This document shows, piece after piece, positions 26,911-36,119 of a DNA stretch of 64,000 nt (the stretch's first letter is position 1; each line of letters opens with the position of its first letter). Source of the stretch: Chryseobacterium angstadtii (GTDB lineage Bacteria; Bacteroidota; Bacteroidia; Flavobacteriales; Weeksellaceae); the NCBI RefSeq assembly GCF_001045465.1, contig NZ_LFND01000007.1:310001-374000 (forward strand), written 5' to 3'. A program made the position numbers and the translations under genes. The notes under the pieces are model-generated. The model had not been told where the DNA came from, did not search any database, and saw only the letters and a list, made by a program, of their open reading frames with translations.

Positions 26911-27429
26911 TTATGCTTCAGACGTAACTTCTGCATTTTTATAGATATTCCAGAAATTATAATCCGTCATAGGCGCATCGGTAATTCCTACGTTTCGTCC
27001 CATGGTTACAATCTGTCCTCTGTGGTACGTTCCGTGGATGATCACATGCTGGATGTATTCATACTTGGAAAAATCACATTCAAACCAGGGAGATACTATT
27101 TTTACATTTTTCGTTAAATCCTCTTCGGATAAACTTTCAACGTAATCCACCAGTTTCTGTGAATTGTTTCTGATGCCATCGAAAATTTCTTCCTTACTAA
27201 GGGCTGCTGCCATTTTTTCAAAATCGAAATCCGGGTTTTCTGCAATATGTCCCCACCAGTATTCCTGCGTCTGCCAGATGTGGTGAAGAGTTTTCAGAAT
27301 CGTTGGGAAGCTTGAAATAACCTCCTGATTAAGCTGTTCATCAGACTTTGAAGAGAGCCAGTCAATATACTTATTAACGACCCAATTATTGTACTGAACA
27401 CTGTGGTTGATTAATGTTTTTAGATTCAT
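26911..27429 (-). CDS. DinB family protein (putative metal-dependent hydrolase)
   Basis: 172 residues, a four-helix bundle with the DinB/YfiT metal triad: His49/His50 in TLHHIWQTQEYWWG, and His132 with His136 in IIHGTYHRGQI. Family members are thiol-transferases or damage-inducible proteins of mostly unknown substrate. No signal peptide. The arr gene starts 42 bp downstream, so it may head the arr operon. Confidence 0.88.
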   Translation of the reverse strand: MNLKTLINHSVQYNNWVVNKYIDWLSSKSDEQLNQEVISSFPTILKTLHHIWQTQEYWWGHIAENPDFDFEKMAAALSKEEIFDGIRNNSQKLVDYVESLSEEDLTKNVKIVSPWFECDFSKYEYIQHVIIHGTYHRGQIVTMGRNVGITDAPMTDYNFWNIYKNAEVTSEA

Positions 27430-27567
27430 GGTGATTCATAAAGTATTTAGTGATTTGATGATTTAAAAATAAGTAAAATATCAACTGTTTGTTCAAAAAA
27501 TGACCATGAAATAGAAATGAAAGTTTTTATGAAGTTAAAAATGAACGGTTAATTTTGTTGTCAGAAT

Positions 27568-28752
27568 CTATTCATAAGGGATTTCCGGCAGTTCAAAATA
27601 ATCTCCCTGTGTTTTGTCCAGAGCTTTGGAGATTTTACCAAAATTTTCATTGCCGGCTTCCAGATTTACATATTTATCCACAATATTTCGATGCTTGTAA
27701 ATGATGAATGTATTTTTAAAATCAGGATTTATTTTGTTCAGATTGACCTCTGTTTCTTTATCGGAAAAGGAGGGAACAAAACATAGGGCAGTCTTTTTTA
27801 AATGAAGCTCTTCCCCAAGATTGACGAGTACTTTCCTATACTCAGGATCCTGGCCGGCAGATATGAAATACACTTTCAGGTATTGACTTCTTTTCGTGCT
27901 TTCCTGTTCCAGAAACTGAAGCCATTTTTTGATGTCGTCCCAATCTGTTTTAGCTCCTGTAAAATAAAGGATACCTTGATACCTTCCGTATTTGCAAACC
28001 GGGCAGGTGCGGGTTCCTTTGTCAGGGCCATACGCGTGATAAGGTGTGAAAGAAGGCTGATCTTCACCTATATTCAATCCTGATCGGGCAGATTGCGGAA
28101 TTGTTTTAGGATAATTGGGAATATGGAGGCCCAGAATAATAGTATGTTCTGCAATATGAATATTTCTTTGTATTAAAAGCCTTACAATGCCACTTCCGCC
28201 ACGGTTTTCCTGAGGATTTTTTTTCAGATAAGGAATAAGGAGCGGATCATCATCAAAATTGATTTCATCTACATAATATTCATGATCAACATCCGGTTCT
28301 TTGATGGATAAATGAATATGTGCGGGCATCGTTTGGCCTGGATATGGCGCCGGGCGGATTGTTTTAATGGTATATTTTCCGGCTGCATCTGTTTTTACCC
28401 ATCCACGGATGTGCCCATGACGTTCAGCACGTTTGTCCATTCCTTTTTCAGGAGAATAATAACCATCGTTATCCGTTTGCCAGTAATACATAATAATATT
28501 GGGTGCGGGAGTTTTTCCGTCAAGCTGAAATACGGTTCTGGATACGATCAGCTTTTGCCCTTTTTCATTCCAGCCGGGACTTGTGTCTTCAGAATAAATG
28601 GTTTTTGGCATTCCGACGTACATCATTTCACAACCGTCGCAACCTCCGCCTATAATGGCATTATTTATCTTTTTTTCGGAAGTCTGCCCGTTGCAGCTCA
28701 TGAACCCCAGACATGGAATCAGCATGCCGATGAACAAAATCAATGTTTTCAT
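27568..28752 (-). CDS. lipoprotein with intradiol dioxygenase-like and thioredoxin-like domains
   Basis: The ATG at 28752 is preferred; the frame upstream starts with TTG. About 394 residues. Lipoprotein-like signal with Cys at 20 (SCNGQ). Residues 65-200 resemble an intradiol ring-cleavage dioxygenase: GYYSPEKG tyrosines, APYPGQTMPAHIHLSI with the third and fourth iron ligands (Y140, H148, H150 counted from the TTG). Residues 250-390 look like a thioredoxin fold led by CPVC (C253/C256). The dioxygenase half is usual in exported Bacteroidota proteins; the redox half is unusual. Might act on catechol groups at the envelope. Confidence 0.7.
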   Translation of the reverse strand: MKTLILFIGMLIPCLGFMSCNGQTSEKKINNAIIGGGCDGCEMMYVGMPKTIYSEDTSPGWNEKGQKLIVSRTVFQLDGKTPAPNIIMYYWQTDNDGYYSPEKGMDKRAERHGHIRGWVKTDAAGKYTIKTIRPAPYPGQTMPAHIHLSIKEPDVDHEYYVDEINFDDDPLLIPYLKKNPQENRGGSGIVRLLIQRNIHIAEHTIILGLHIPNYPKTIPQSARSGLNIGEDQPSFTPYHAYGPDKGTRTCPVCKYGRYQGILYFTGAKTDWDDIKKWLQFLEQESTKRSQYLKVYFISAGQDPEYRKVLVNLGEELHLKKTALCFVPSFSDKETEVNLNKINPDFKNTFIIYKHRNIVDKYVNLEAGNENFGKISKALDKTQGDYFELPEIPYE

Positions 28753-28822
28753 ACGATTCAACTTTTTTGCAAAGTTTATTACGTAAACATTTGATTTTCA
28801 AATTTAATGTGGTAAGGCGAGT

Positions 28823-29656
28823 TTATTTTGAGGTAAGATGAAGGCGGTCCAGCATCGGTTTGAAATCTTTTGCATAACTTCGGCTTGCTCTCAAAACAGT
28901 CTGGTCCGAAAGGGTGATATTATAATCCCCGTTTTGCCGTGACTGGTAAGAAATAATCTGATTGAGATTGATCATATGAGATTTGTGTATCCGGACAAAC
29001 TGATTACCGTCCAGTTTGGCTTCCAATGATTTTAAAGTTTCATGGTGAAGGTATTTTTTTGAGCTGTGATGAATCGTAATGTAAGGCGTATTGGCCGAAA
29101 AATAAAGAACCTCCTTCAGGCTGATGATTATTTTTGTATTGTTCATGTCTGAAACCACCATAGATTGCATGGCTGTTTTCTCTGTTATTTCATCAGCGGT
29201 TTGAGGCGGATGCTGTACCTTATTCTTTAAAATGGTCAGTATCACAGATGATGAAGCATAGATAATGACTGTTTTGATCAGATAAGCCGTTAGTCCAAAA
29301 TTAAAGGTCTGTATGTAAGGGAAAGTATGATCATATCCTATTTTTGACAGCAGCCATACCAGAGCCGGATATACGGTCAGATGAATTAAAATCATCAAAC
29401 CTGTGATCAGCAAAAGAACTGAGAGTTTTTTCGTTGCTTTTATCCAATAATTCTGGATATAAAGCAGCGGAATAAAAAGAATCCAGAAAGAGCTGAAAAG
29501 CAGCGATTCCGAGAAATAAAAGCTGCTGTTTTGTAACCGCGTAAACCAGTAATCAGAAAAAATATTGAATGTAATGAACACAGCCATACTTCCGGCGAGA
29601 AGAAAAGAAGATTTCCACCTGTCTTTAAAGAAATGATATACCTGCTGGTTCGTCAT
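28823..29656 (-). CDS. membrane-bound LytTR transcriptional regulator
   Basis: 277 residues. Four membrane spans fill the first 150 residues. A LytTR DNA-binding domain covers about 170-272 (IIISLKEVLYFSANTPYITIHH ... FVRIHKSHMINLNQI ... TLRASRSYAKDF). There is no receiver domain, so it is a one-component membrane regulator. Serine hydrolase gene starts 84 bp upstream on the same strand; the regulator may respond to cell-wall or membrane signals. Confidence 0.88.
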   Translation of the reverse strand: MTNQQVYHFFKDRWKSSFLLAGSMAVFITFNIFSDYWFTRLQNSSFYFSESLLFSSFWILFIPLLYIQNYWIKATKKLSVLLLITGLMILIHLTVYPALVWLLSKIGYDHTFPYIQTFNFGLTAYLIKTVIIYASSSVILTILKNKVQHPPQTADEITEKTAMQSMVVSDMNNTKIIISLKEVLYFSANTPYITIHHSSKKYLHHETLKSLEAKLDGNQFVRIHKSHMINLNQIISYQSRQNGDYNITLSDQTVLRASRSYAKDFKPMLDRLHLTSK

Positions 29657-29739
29657 ATTTGACTCTGATTTTCAATGGATTGGTTAATGTAAATTTATGA
29701 CTTTTTAGGCTGTATTCACTAAAAAAAGGTTTCTTATCA

Positions 29740-31005
29740 TCACTTTTCGTGTTTTTCAGCTCTGCTGATGGCATCCAGTTTGAGAAAATATTCATCCAGC
29801 AAATCGTAAATCGCTTTTTGATCTTTTCCTGAAGCTTTATTATCCCAATCCGTATTCACGATAAGGTATCTGCCCATTTTTCTGTCTTTAAAAAACCAGA
29901 TCACGGAATTCATTCCCGGATCTCCTCCGGTATGCCCGAAATTCCCGGTAGAACCAAACCCCATGGTGATTCCCATATTGTATTCGTCGCTGTATTCGCT
30001 GTTGCTTCTGTCCTGGAAATTCTCCGCTTTAAGCTGAGGAGTGAAATATTCTTTAAAGCTTTCTTTGGAAAGAAGGCTTCCGTTTCCAAAATACCCTTTC
30101 ATCAGTTCAAGAAGATATTTACTCATATCGTCTGAAGTGGTAAGCATTCCGCCGTCTGGGTAAGTATTGAGCGAATAATAAGGATAAGGTTTTTGTTTAT
30201 CGATAAATGTCCGGGTATATTTTGAGAAATTGATGGTATTGAAATTCCAGCCTGAATCATTCATTTTTAAGGGCTTGAGAATATACTTCGTTGTAAAATC
30301 AGCGTAGGACATTCCTGTTGCTTTTTCCAGGACCAAAGCCGCCAAAGTAGCCCCGATATTGGAATAATTATAGAGTTCACCGGGTTTTTTATCCAAAAAT
30401 ACATCTTTTGAATACCATTGCCCTTTTTCACTGAGAACGCGATTCAGAAATTCTTCAATGGAAATTTTAGAAGAAGGAGAATTGAATTTTGTAGGAGAAA
30501 TATCAATCTTCAAATTTTCAGCAAGATTAACCGTATCTTTTAAAACAACCGTCCGGGTCAGGTATTCGTTATTGTCATTAATGGAAGAAGTATGCGTAGT
30601 GAGCTGTCTGATGGTGATCGGAATGTCGGGATAGTTTGGATTGATCACTTTAAAGGGAAGATAGGGATTGATGGGATCATCCAGTTTCAGCTTTCCCAGT
30701 TCCTGAGCTTTAAGGACGGCAATACCAATCAGGGTTTTGGAGACGGATGCTATATTCTGAACGGTATGTTCATCATATTTTTGAAAAGGATTTAATCCGG
30801 CAGTTCCGAATCCGTTTTGATATAAAACTTTCTGATCATTAACGAGGGCAACTCCAAAGCCGTTGAAACTGGCTGTCTTGCTTATTTCAGCGAGTTTATC
30901 CGTTAATTCTTTTTGGGTTTTTAAGAATTGTTCCGAAGCTTTTTTCTGCGCGGAACAGAAAATAAGGATACAGAAAAAAAGAATGCTGATATATAAATTT
31001 CTCAT
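29740..31005 (-). CDS. exported beta-lactamase-like serine hydrolase (S12 family)
   Basis: 421 residues. Signal peptide at about 1-19 (LYISILFFCILIFCSAQ). Motif 1 is S87-V-S-K90, motif 2 is Y-N-Y-S-N in GELYNYSNIG, and a Gly-rich HTGGDPGMN late strand carries the third motif. Best read as a periplasmic esterase, D-aminopeptidase or PBP-like enzyme. The second such enzyme in the window; it is not closely similar to the one at 25.3 kb. Precedes the LytTR membrane regulator. Confidence 0.87.
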   Translation of the reverse strand: MRNLYISILFFCILIFCSAQKKASEQFLKTQKELTDKLAEISKTASFNGFGVALVNDQKVLYQNGFGTAGLNPFQKYDEHTVQNIASVSKTLIGIAVLKAQELGKLKLDDPINPYLPFKVINPNYPDIPITIRQLTTHTSSINDNNEYLTRTVVLKDTVNLAENLKIDISPTKFNSPSSKISIEEFLNRVLSEKGQWYSKDVFLDKKPGELYNYSNIGATLAALVLEKATGMSYADFTTKYILKPLKMNDSGWNFNTINFSKYTRTFIDKQKPYPYYSLNTYPDGGMLTTSDDMSKYLLELMKGYFGNGSLLSKESFKEYFTPQLKAENFQDRSNSEYSDEYNMGITMGFGSTGNFGHTGGDPGMNSVIWFFKDRKMGRYLIVNTDWDNKASGKDQKAIYDLLDEYFLKLDAISRAEKHEK

Positions 31006-31077
31006 GACTGGTTTTATTAAAAAACAATTTCAGGAGTATAACTATTACATGATGGATCTATTCCGGATCTTTTTAAC

Positions 31078-31461
31078 TTACAATCCAAAATGACGGTTTT
31101 GTTCTACATTTTCAGGATGAATCAGTGCTTTATTGGAATAAGTGGCCTGTTCAAATTCATTAATATTGACAGACAGGAAAGAGATCTCCGCGAATAAAGC
31201 TGTTAATTCCTTACAGATTTTCTTTGAAAGTTCCGCCTTCTGTTCCGTATTCCGGCCCTCCATAATATATCCGAAAACATGAAGGAAATTTTTCTTCTCA
31301 TTTCCAAGCCGGAAATATTCATACGGCTGAAGCCTGACTTTGATGTCATTGGGAGTAAATAGGCCCGTAGAATCTGCCGCTGTATAAACGGTATCCATGA
31401 TCTCGTCCGGGGTTCTCTGCTGAAGAATATCCCGGGAACATTCTATAATAAAATGAGGCAT
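31078..31461 (-). CDS. 5-carboxymethyl-2-hydroxymuconate isomerase family protein
   Basis: 127 residues, full length for CHMI (HpaF) of the tautomerase superfamily. MPHFIIECS gives the N-terminal Pro that serves as catalytic base after Met removal. The FGYIMEGRNTEQKAELSKKI helix-strand matches the family. In homoprotocatechuate degradation CHMI isomerises a ring-cleavage product, but the remaining hpa genes are absent here, so the real substrate may differ. Stand-alone gene 73 bp from the hydrolase. Confidence 0.85.
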   Translation of the reverse strand: MPHFIIECSRDILQQRTPDEIMDTVYTAADSTGLFTPNDIKVRLQPYEYFRLGNEKKNFLHVFGYIMEGRNTEQKAELSKKICKELTALFAEISFLSVNINEFEQATYSNKALIHPENVEQNRHFGL

Positions 31462-31618
31462 AATGATTTTATGTTCAGTGGTTTATTGAATATAAAAATA
31501 GGGAAAAAATGGATTGGTATTATTTTGATCCCCAGAATTTATTCCTGATCGAACATCAATTATGTCATTAATAAAAACTTGAATGAGATTTATGATTTCA
31601 TATGTAGGTTGTTGTAAA

Positions 31619-32005
31619 TCAAATGTTATTTGTCTTTTTACTTTTCAACTGAAATACATTTCCTTCCGGATCCGTTCCGTCGCATAACCAGAAACCATAG
31701 TTTTCAAAGGTTTTAATGGCTCTCATTTCAACATTTCTTGCTGTCAGTTCGTTTCTGGCAGATTCTATATCCGTTTCAATTTCAAAAACAATTTTGGTGT
31801 TGTTATCAAATGTATAGCCTTCCTCTATTTGTTCGAGATAAGGATCTCCGATTTTATGAAGTCCGATATTGACGGAGCCGGCATTCAATAAGGCCCAGAT
31901 GGAATCTTCTTCAATCACTTTCAGATTAAAGTGGTCAACATAAAAATTCTTGAGCAGTTCTACGTTTTGGACATACAGAATAAGGGTGTCAAATGTTGCT
32001 TTCAT
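31619..32005 (-). CDS. VOC (glyoxalase/bleomycin-resistance-like) protein
   Basis: 128 residues: two beta-alpha-beta-beta-beta modules. YVQNVELLKNFYVDHFNL opens the first, WLCDGTDPEGNVFQLK closes the second; acidic/His positions for metal binding are partly conserved (E in the end strand, H in GLHK). Could be a lyase, dioxygenase or binding protein. Stand-alone, and 52 bp before the DUF2461 gene in the minus direction. Confidence 0.82.
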   Translation of the reverse strand: MKATFDTLILYVQNVELLKNFYVDHFNLKVIEEDSIWALLNAGSVNIGLHKIGDPYLEQIEEGYTFDNNTKIVFEIETDIESARNELTARNVEMRAIKTFENYGFWLCDGTDPEGNVFQLKSKKTNNI

Positions 32006-32057
32006 GGATGAATTTTAGGAAGATAGATATAATAGAAAACGGTTCTGAATCCTGTTT

Positions 32058-32717
32058 TTAAAATAAAGGTTCACCATTTAAATCCGTTGTCAGGACTTCG
32101 CTCATATAATCAAAAAAAGGACGCATGGCTAATAAAGTAAGGACAGCTTCCTTCTGAAAACTATCGGATAACACTTCCTTATCTGTGAATTTTCGCATGA
32201 CTATGTATTGCTTTTTCTTAATTAAATCAATGGCGGGATGATTTTTATCAAAACCTCTCGGAGCAGTTTTTACGGCATCTCCTTCAATTTCTCCGAAGTA
32301 TTTGATGAACGTTTGATGAGATGTAATTTTTTCTATTTCCGTGGTACTGATTTCAAATTCCTTCCGGATCCGGAGCAGATCTTTGGCCTCAGGACCCCAG
32401 AATCCACCGCCCACAAAGCTGTTTCCGGGCTCCAGATGAATATAATATCCTCCTCTTAACATGGGTTTTGTGCGGGAATATCCAACTCCGAAATTGGTTT
32501 TGTAAGGAGTAGGATCCTTAGAAAAACGGACGTCTCTGTAAATCCTGAAAATATGGATTCCTTTCAGATGATCGTGTTCCTGAAGTTCCTGATAGATCTC
32601 AGTAAAGAATATTTTGTTTTCTTTCACCACCGCATCATATTCCGCTTTGTGTTGTGAAAACCATTCCCGGGTGTTGTTTTTTTCCAGATGTCGAAGAAAT
32701 TCGAATGTTTTTTTCAT
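32058..32717 (-). CDS. DUF2461 (TIGR02453) family protein
   Basis: 219 residues. The family blocks FLRHLEKNNTREWFSQHKAEYD, IYRDVRFSKDPTPYKTNFG, GGYYIHLEPGNSFVGGGFWGP and the late YIVMRKFTDKEV are all present and in order. Cytosolic; no biochemical function is established for the family. The DUF2157-DUF4401-GDYXXLXY operon ends 45 bp upstream, so it may be read through from there. Confidence 0.88.
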   Translation of the reverse strand: MKKTFEFLRHLEKNNTREWFSQHKAEYDAVVKENKIFFTEIYQELQEHDHLKGIHIFRIYRDVRFSKDPTPYKTNFGVGYSRTKPMLRGGYYIHLEPGNSFVGGGFWGPEAKDLLRIRKEFEISTTEIEKITSHQTFIKYFGEIEGDAVKTAPRGFDKNHPAIDLIKKKQYIVMRKFTDKEVLSDSFQKEAVLTLLAMRPFFDYMSEVLTTDLNGEPLF

Positions 32718-32761
32718 GATGTTGTGTGAATGTTAGAAACGATTCATCCCGGAGGATGCTT

Positions 32762-33250
32762 TTATTTTATATTTTTCAGATGCTCATCGTAAAGGCCTAC
32801 CAGCAGGCTGTTTCCGTCTTTATCTATTCTCAGGCCGCCGTATTTTGCATTTTCATACTTTCTGGCATGTCCTTCCTGAAAAAAGAAAGATTCAGCACCT
32901 ATATTGACGTTCCAATGGTTGGTTGAGGTGTATTTAATCAGGTATTCCCCTTTGTTTAAAGGAGCGGGTTCCTGCTGGATTCTTACTTTCCCGGCAACTC
33001 CCTGAGGATTGAGGCGGACAACGAAATATCCTCTTTTAGGTATATCGTCGGAATAGGTATTGTCCGAAAGGCTGTACCGTAAACTCATGTAATCGCCCTG
33101 CATCAAAGAACGCGGATCAACCGGGGCAAGCTGTAAAAGAACCAACTGTCCGTCTTTGAGCAATTCTTCTTTTTTTGAAACGGAATAGTTGAAATACACC
33201 AAAAGAAGAATCAGGTTCAGCAATATAATGATCCATTTATACTTTTTCAT
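32762..33250 (-). CDS. GDYXXLXY-domain membrane-anchored protein
   Basis: 162 residues. A single N-terminal membrane anchor (IIILLNLILLLVYFNY) is followed by the domain-defining GDYMSLRY motif after PVDPRSLMQ. The remaining beta-strands end in GGLRIDKDGNSLLVGLYDE. Its start overlaps the DUF4401 gene by 14 bp. The DUF2157-DUF4401-GDYXXLXY trio is a recurrent bacterial cluster, probably a membrane complex with an external GDYXXLXY subunit, of unknown function. Confidence 0.9.
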   Translation of the reverse strand: MKKYKWIIILLNLILLLVYFNYSVSKKEELLKDGQLVLLQLAPVDPRSLMQGDYMSLRYSLSDNTYSDDIPKRGYFVVRLNPQGVAGKVRIQQEPAPLNKGEYLIKYTSTNHWNVNIGAESFFFQEGHARKYENAKYGGLRIDKDGNSLLVGLYDEHLKNIK

Positions 33251-34310
33251 TCGATGTCAGCTTTTTACGGGTTAATAAGTAGAGACCTAGAAATAAGATA
33301 CCTGACGAAAATAAAAGGATGGATTTGGTCAACAGGGTAAAATGAAGGTCGTAATAATATTGTGAAACAAAGTAAATGAAGGCGATAATACCGATAACGA
33401 AACTGGTTTTGTAATTCACCAGAAAGCTCAGAAGAATAATTAAAATGGCTCCCGATATCGCCGGAGACAGGATGGTAGGCAGCAAAATAAGGGTACTTAT
33501 GATATAGATTCCCGCTTTCTGTTGTGTTCCGGAAATATTCAGTCTTTCGAAAAGCCGGGAGAGTACATACAGGATAGTCAGGATAATCACGACAGACGAG
33601 ATCCAAAGATATTCTCCGGAAAGATCGATAAGGTCACTTTTCCCGAGGAGAATCAATCCTGCTAAGAACGAAATAACCAATCCTATACGAACAGGATTGT
33701 ATAATTTTGAAAGGGCATTATGCAGGGAAATTATTTTGGCTTCCTTCAGAAAAACAAAAGTCAATAGAATGGCAAGAACGGAAGTATACAGATGCGCCAG
33801 ATCATCGTTGTGGCTGGTGATGATCATCGTTAAGAACGCTCCATTGATCACCAATACCGAAATAAAGGAAATGATATAAGTACGGGCCAGGATTAATGTA
33901 AGTCCTGCTATCATTATAAAAATAAGGCTTATTGTATTTTCACTCATTTCCAGCTTAACAAATCCCATGGTTAAAAGGATGTATCCGATAATATAAGAGG
34001 AAATACTTACGGTATCAAGGATGATTTTATCATAGTATGTATTGATAAGAATTCCTCCGATAATGGAAATGCTCCCTAGTATGAATAAACCCGCTGTTGA
34101 ATCATATATTCCTGTTAGAAAGAGAAATCCTATAAAAGCAAGACTTGCCAATAAACCTCCTAAAATAGACAGGATTTTTATGGCTAATGACTGATGGTCA
34201 TTGTTTTTCTCATAAGCCGCAAAAATAGCTTCTTCGTCAAACTTCAGTTCTTTATTGTCGGTTGTCCGGAAATACTCCAGGAGTTCTTTTATTTCTTCTT
34301 TATTTCTCAT
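33237..34310 (-). CDS. DUF4401 multi-span membrane protein
   Basis: 357 residues. A cytosolic N-terminus (about 40 residues, ending in NNDHQSLAIK) precedes about ten membrane spans to the end. Family features include the early GGLLASLAFIGFL and GGILINTYYDK segments. Middle gene of the trio: overlaps DUF2157 by 11 bp and GDYXXLXY by 14 bp. Probably part of an inner-membrane complex. No enzymatic motif. Confidence 0.88.
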   Translation of the reverse strand: MRNKEEIKELLEYFRTTDNKELKFDEEAIFAAYEKNNDHQSLAIKILSILGGLLASLAFIGFLFLTGIYDSTAGLFILGSISIIGGILINTYYDKIILDTVSISSYIIGYILLTMGFVKLEMSENTISLIFIMIAGLTLILARTYIISFISVLVINGAFLTMIITSHNDDLAHLYTSVLAILLTFVFLKEAKIISLHNALSKLYNPVRIGLVISFLAGLILLGKSDLIDLSGEYLWISSVVIILTILYVLSRLFERLNISGTQQKAGIYIISTLILLPTILSPAISGAILIILLSFLVNYKTSFVIGIIAFIYFVSQYYYDLHFTLLTKSILLFSSGILFLGLYLLTRKKLTSNEKV

Positions 34311-35256
34311 CTTTCCATTTTTTTTGAAGATTAATCAGTTTCATAATCACCAAAGTAACGCTTACAATGATAAACAGACTGACGATTAAAAACATTTCTA
34401 CCCCGTCCGATATTTTGAAGAGGGAAGCAGCAATCATCATAATAATGCTAAGGGGTATGACCGAAAGATAAAAGCCGTTTTTAGATTGAATGCCATGCCG
34501 GATTCCGAAGCCATAAGCTATTAAAACAACCACTGTTAAAACTGGAAATGCCGGTTCATAACTGTCGAAAATGCCATAAATCATTCCAATTGTAGCAAAA
34601 GTCGCAGCGCCTAAAGCCAAAATATAGGTAAACCATTTGGGCAGGTTTTCAATCTTTTTATAGTGATCCAGCACAAGGGAGGCGATAAGTACCGTTGTAT
34701 TGAACAGGAAAAGAATTGTAATGATGAGGATTTCCGGCCAGTCCCGGGCTACCTGTTGGGAGTATAAGATAAATGTAGTATTGATTAAAATAATGTACAG
34801 CAACCACAACGGAGCAAAATTGGATACGGCTACCCAGAGCGTTATGAAAAGCGTCCACACCAGAAAGAAGTCGTAGGCATTGGCTCCTGTCTGATAAATC
34901 TGTCCGAAGACTGCAAATAAAACGCCTACCAAAAATGAAGAACCTGTAAGGATAATACTTCTGGTGGTTGTATTTATTTTCGGCAGTAAAACGATGATGG
35001 TTGTGGCAATAATAAGGACTTCTATCAATCCGAATTTGACGAATTTATTCAGGGATGCCCAATTATAGGCGAAAAAGAAAATAATTCCCGCCGTCGTAAA
35101 TCCTATACCGAGCGTGATTAACAATAGCCGAAGAAATTTCTGCCACATTTCCCGGTCATTATAAACGTTTTCTTTCAGGGCTTTTTCAAGACCTTTTTCT
35201 GTCACATTGCTGTGGCGACTGATGATATGGATATCTTCCCGCTGGAGATTTTTCAT
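34300..35256 (-). CDS. DUF2157 membrane protein
   Basis: Start placed at the ATG at 35256 (MKNLQREDIHIISRHS), which matches the usual short cytosolic head of DUF2157; the frame could start 17 codons earlier. About 318 residues: a helical N-terminus to about residue 45, then eight to ten membrane spans (LLLITLGIGFTTAGIIFFFAYNW is the diagnostic first pair, split by charged residues). First gene of the trio with DUF4401 and GDYXXLXY, with translational coupling by an 11-bp overlap. Confidence 0.85.
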   Translation of the reverse strand: MKNLQREDIHIISRHSNVTEKGLEKALKENVYNDREMWQKFLRLLLITLGIGFTTAGIIFFFAYNWASLNKFVKFGLIEVLIIATTIIVLLPKINTTTRSIILTGSSFLVGVLFAVFGQIYQTGANAYDFFLVWTLFITLWVAVSNFAPLWLLYIILINTTFILYSQQVARDWPEILIITILFLFNTTVLIASLVLDHYKKIENLPKWFTYILALGAATFATIGMIYGIFDSYEPAFPVLTVVVLIAYGFGIRHGIQSKNGFYLSVIPLSIIMMIAASLFKISDGVEMFLIVSLFIIVSVTLVIMKLINLQKKWKDEK

Positions 35257-35455
35257 GGGTGTTTTTTTCAAAATTCTGCCTGAAAGAAAAAAATCATCAG
35301 GCTTCAATACAACGAAGCTACAAAAAATAAGAGGAACCGGAGCGATTGTTTTACTCGTGAACAGGAGCTTGGGAATAAAGAATACGTTTTTACAGTTCAG
35401 AAAATGGTATGATTTACAGGTACAAATAAATACTTATTCATTTTCAAAGAAGTTA

Positions 35456-36043
35456 TTAGTCTCCTTTAATAATAAACCCATGAGATCTAAGATATTCATC
35501 AAGGCTGACATCAAATGGAATCACGTAATTATTGTCCAGATCATACATTCCGCTTTCGCCGTCTGAAGATTCTAAAAATCCAAGCATTTTAGACTGTGTT
35601 TTTTCTTTGGCATTTTTCCAACAGTTCATGATGAAATTACTTTCCAGACCGAATTGGTTTTCCCAATAATGTGCATAATCCAAATGACCATGCTCGTCGA
35701 GATAGGCAGAATAATCAATATTATTTTGATCCAGCACCTTTTTGCATAATTCCTGAACATCCATAGGGGAGTAGTCTTCAAACGAATGCTCTTTCAAGTG
35801 AAGTTCCGCTATCTGAATGGTTTTGTCCGGAGAATAATATTCATAATTAGGCAAAGCAAATAAAAAACTTAAAGGACTTGAAGCATAATAATACAAACTG
35901 ATCACCTCAATTTTTTTATCATCTTCCCTGAATTTATATTTTGAATGTAAAACATCAACCAAAAATTGAGTGACTGCTTTTTCTCTGGGTAAGAGAAAAG
36001 TGTTTTTAAAGGCTTCGTCTATTTGTGTTTCTATTTTCTGCAT
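35456..36043 (-). CDS. hypothetical protein
   Basis: 195 residues, acidic and aromatic, no signal peptide or membrane span. Contains YYYASSPLSFLFALPNYEYY and DEHGHLDYAHYWENQFGLE segments with several His and Asp residues, but no known catalytic pattern. I do not recognise the family. The composition resembles contact-dependent immunity or SMI1-like proteins, as does that of the 178-residue gene at 19.1 kb; no toxin partner is adjacent. Confidence 0.6.
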   Translation of the reverse strand: MQKIETQIDEAFKNTFLLPREKAVTQFLVDVLHSKYKFREDDKKIEVISLYYYASSPLSFLFALPNYEYYSPDKTIQIAELHLKEHSFEDYSPMDVQELCKKVLDQNNIDYSAYLDEHGHLDYAHYWENQFGLESNFIMNCWKNAKEKTQSKMLGFLESSDGESGMYDLDNNYVIPFDVSLDEYLRSHGFIIKGD

Positions 36044-36119
36044 GTTTTGTTCACTTTTGTGATTGTAAAAATAAAGAAAACTGGTATGTAAAACAGAATG
36101 ACCGGGCCAAAAGTATTTT

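Noticed and set aside
31078-32005. CHMI and VOC genes as an aromatic-degradation operon
   Set aside because: No ring-hydroxylating or other hpa genes are nearby and the genes are spaced 157 bp apart; the pathway link is unsupported.
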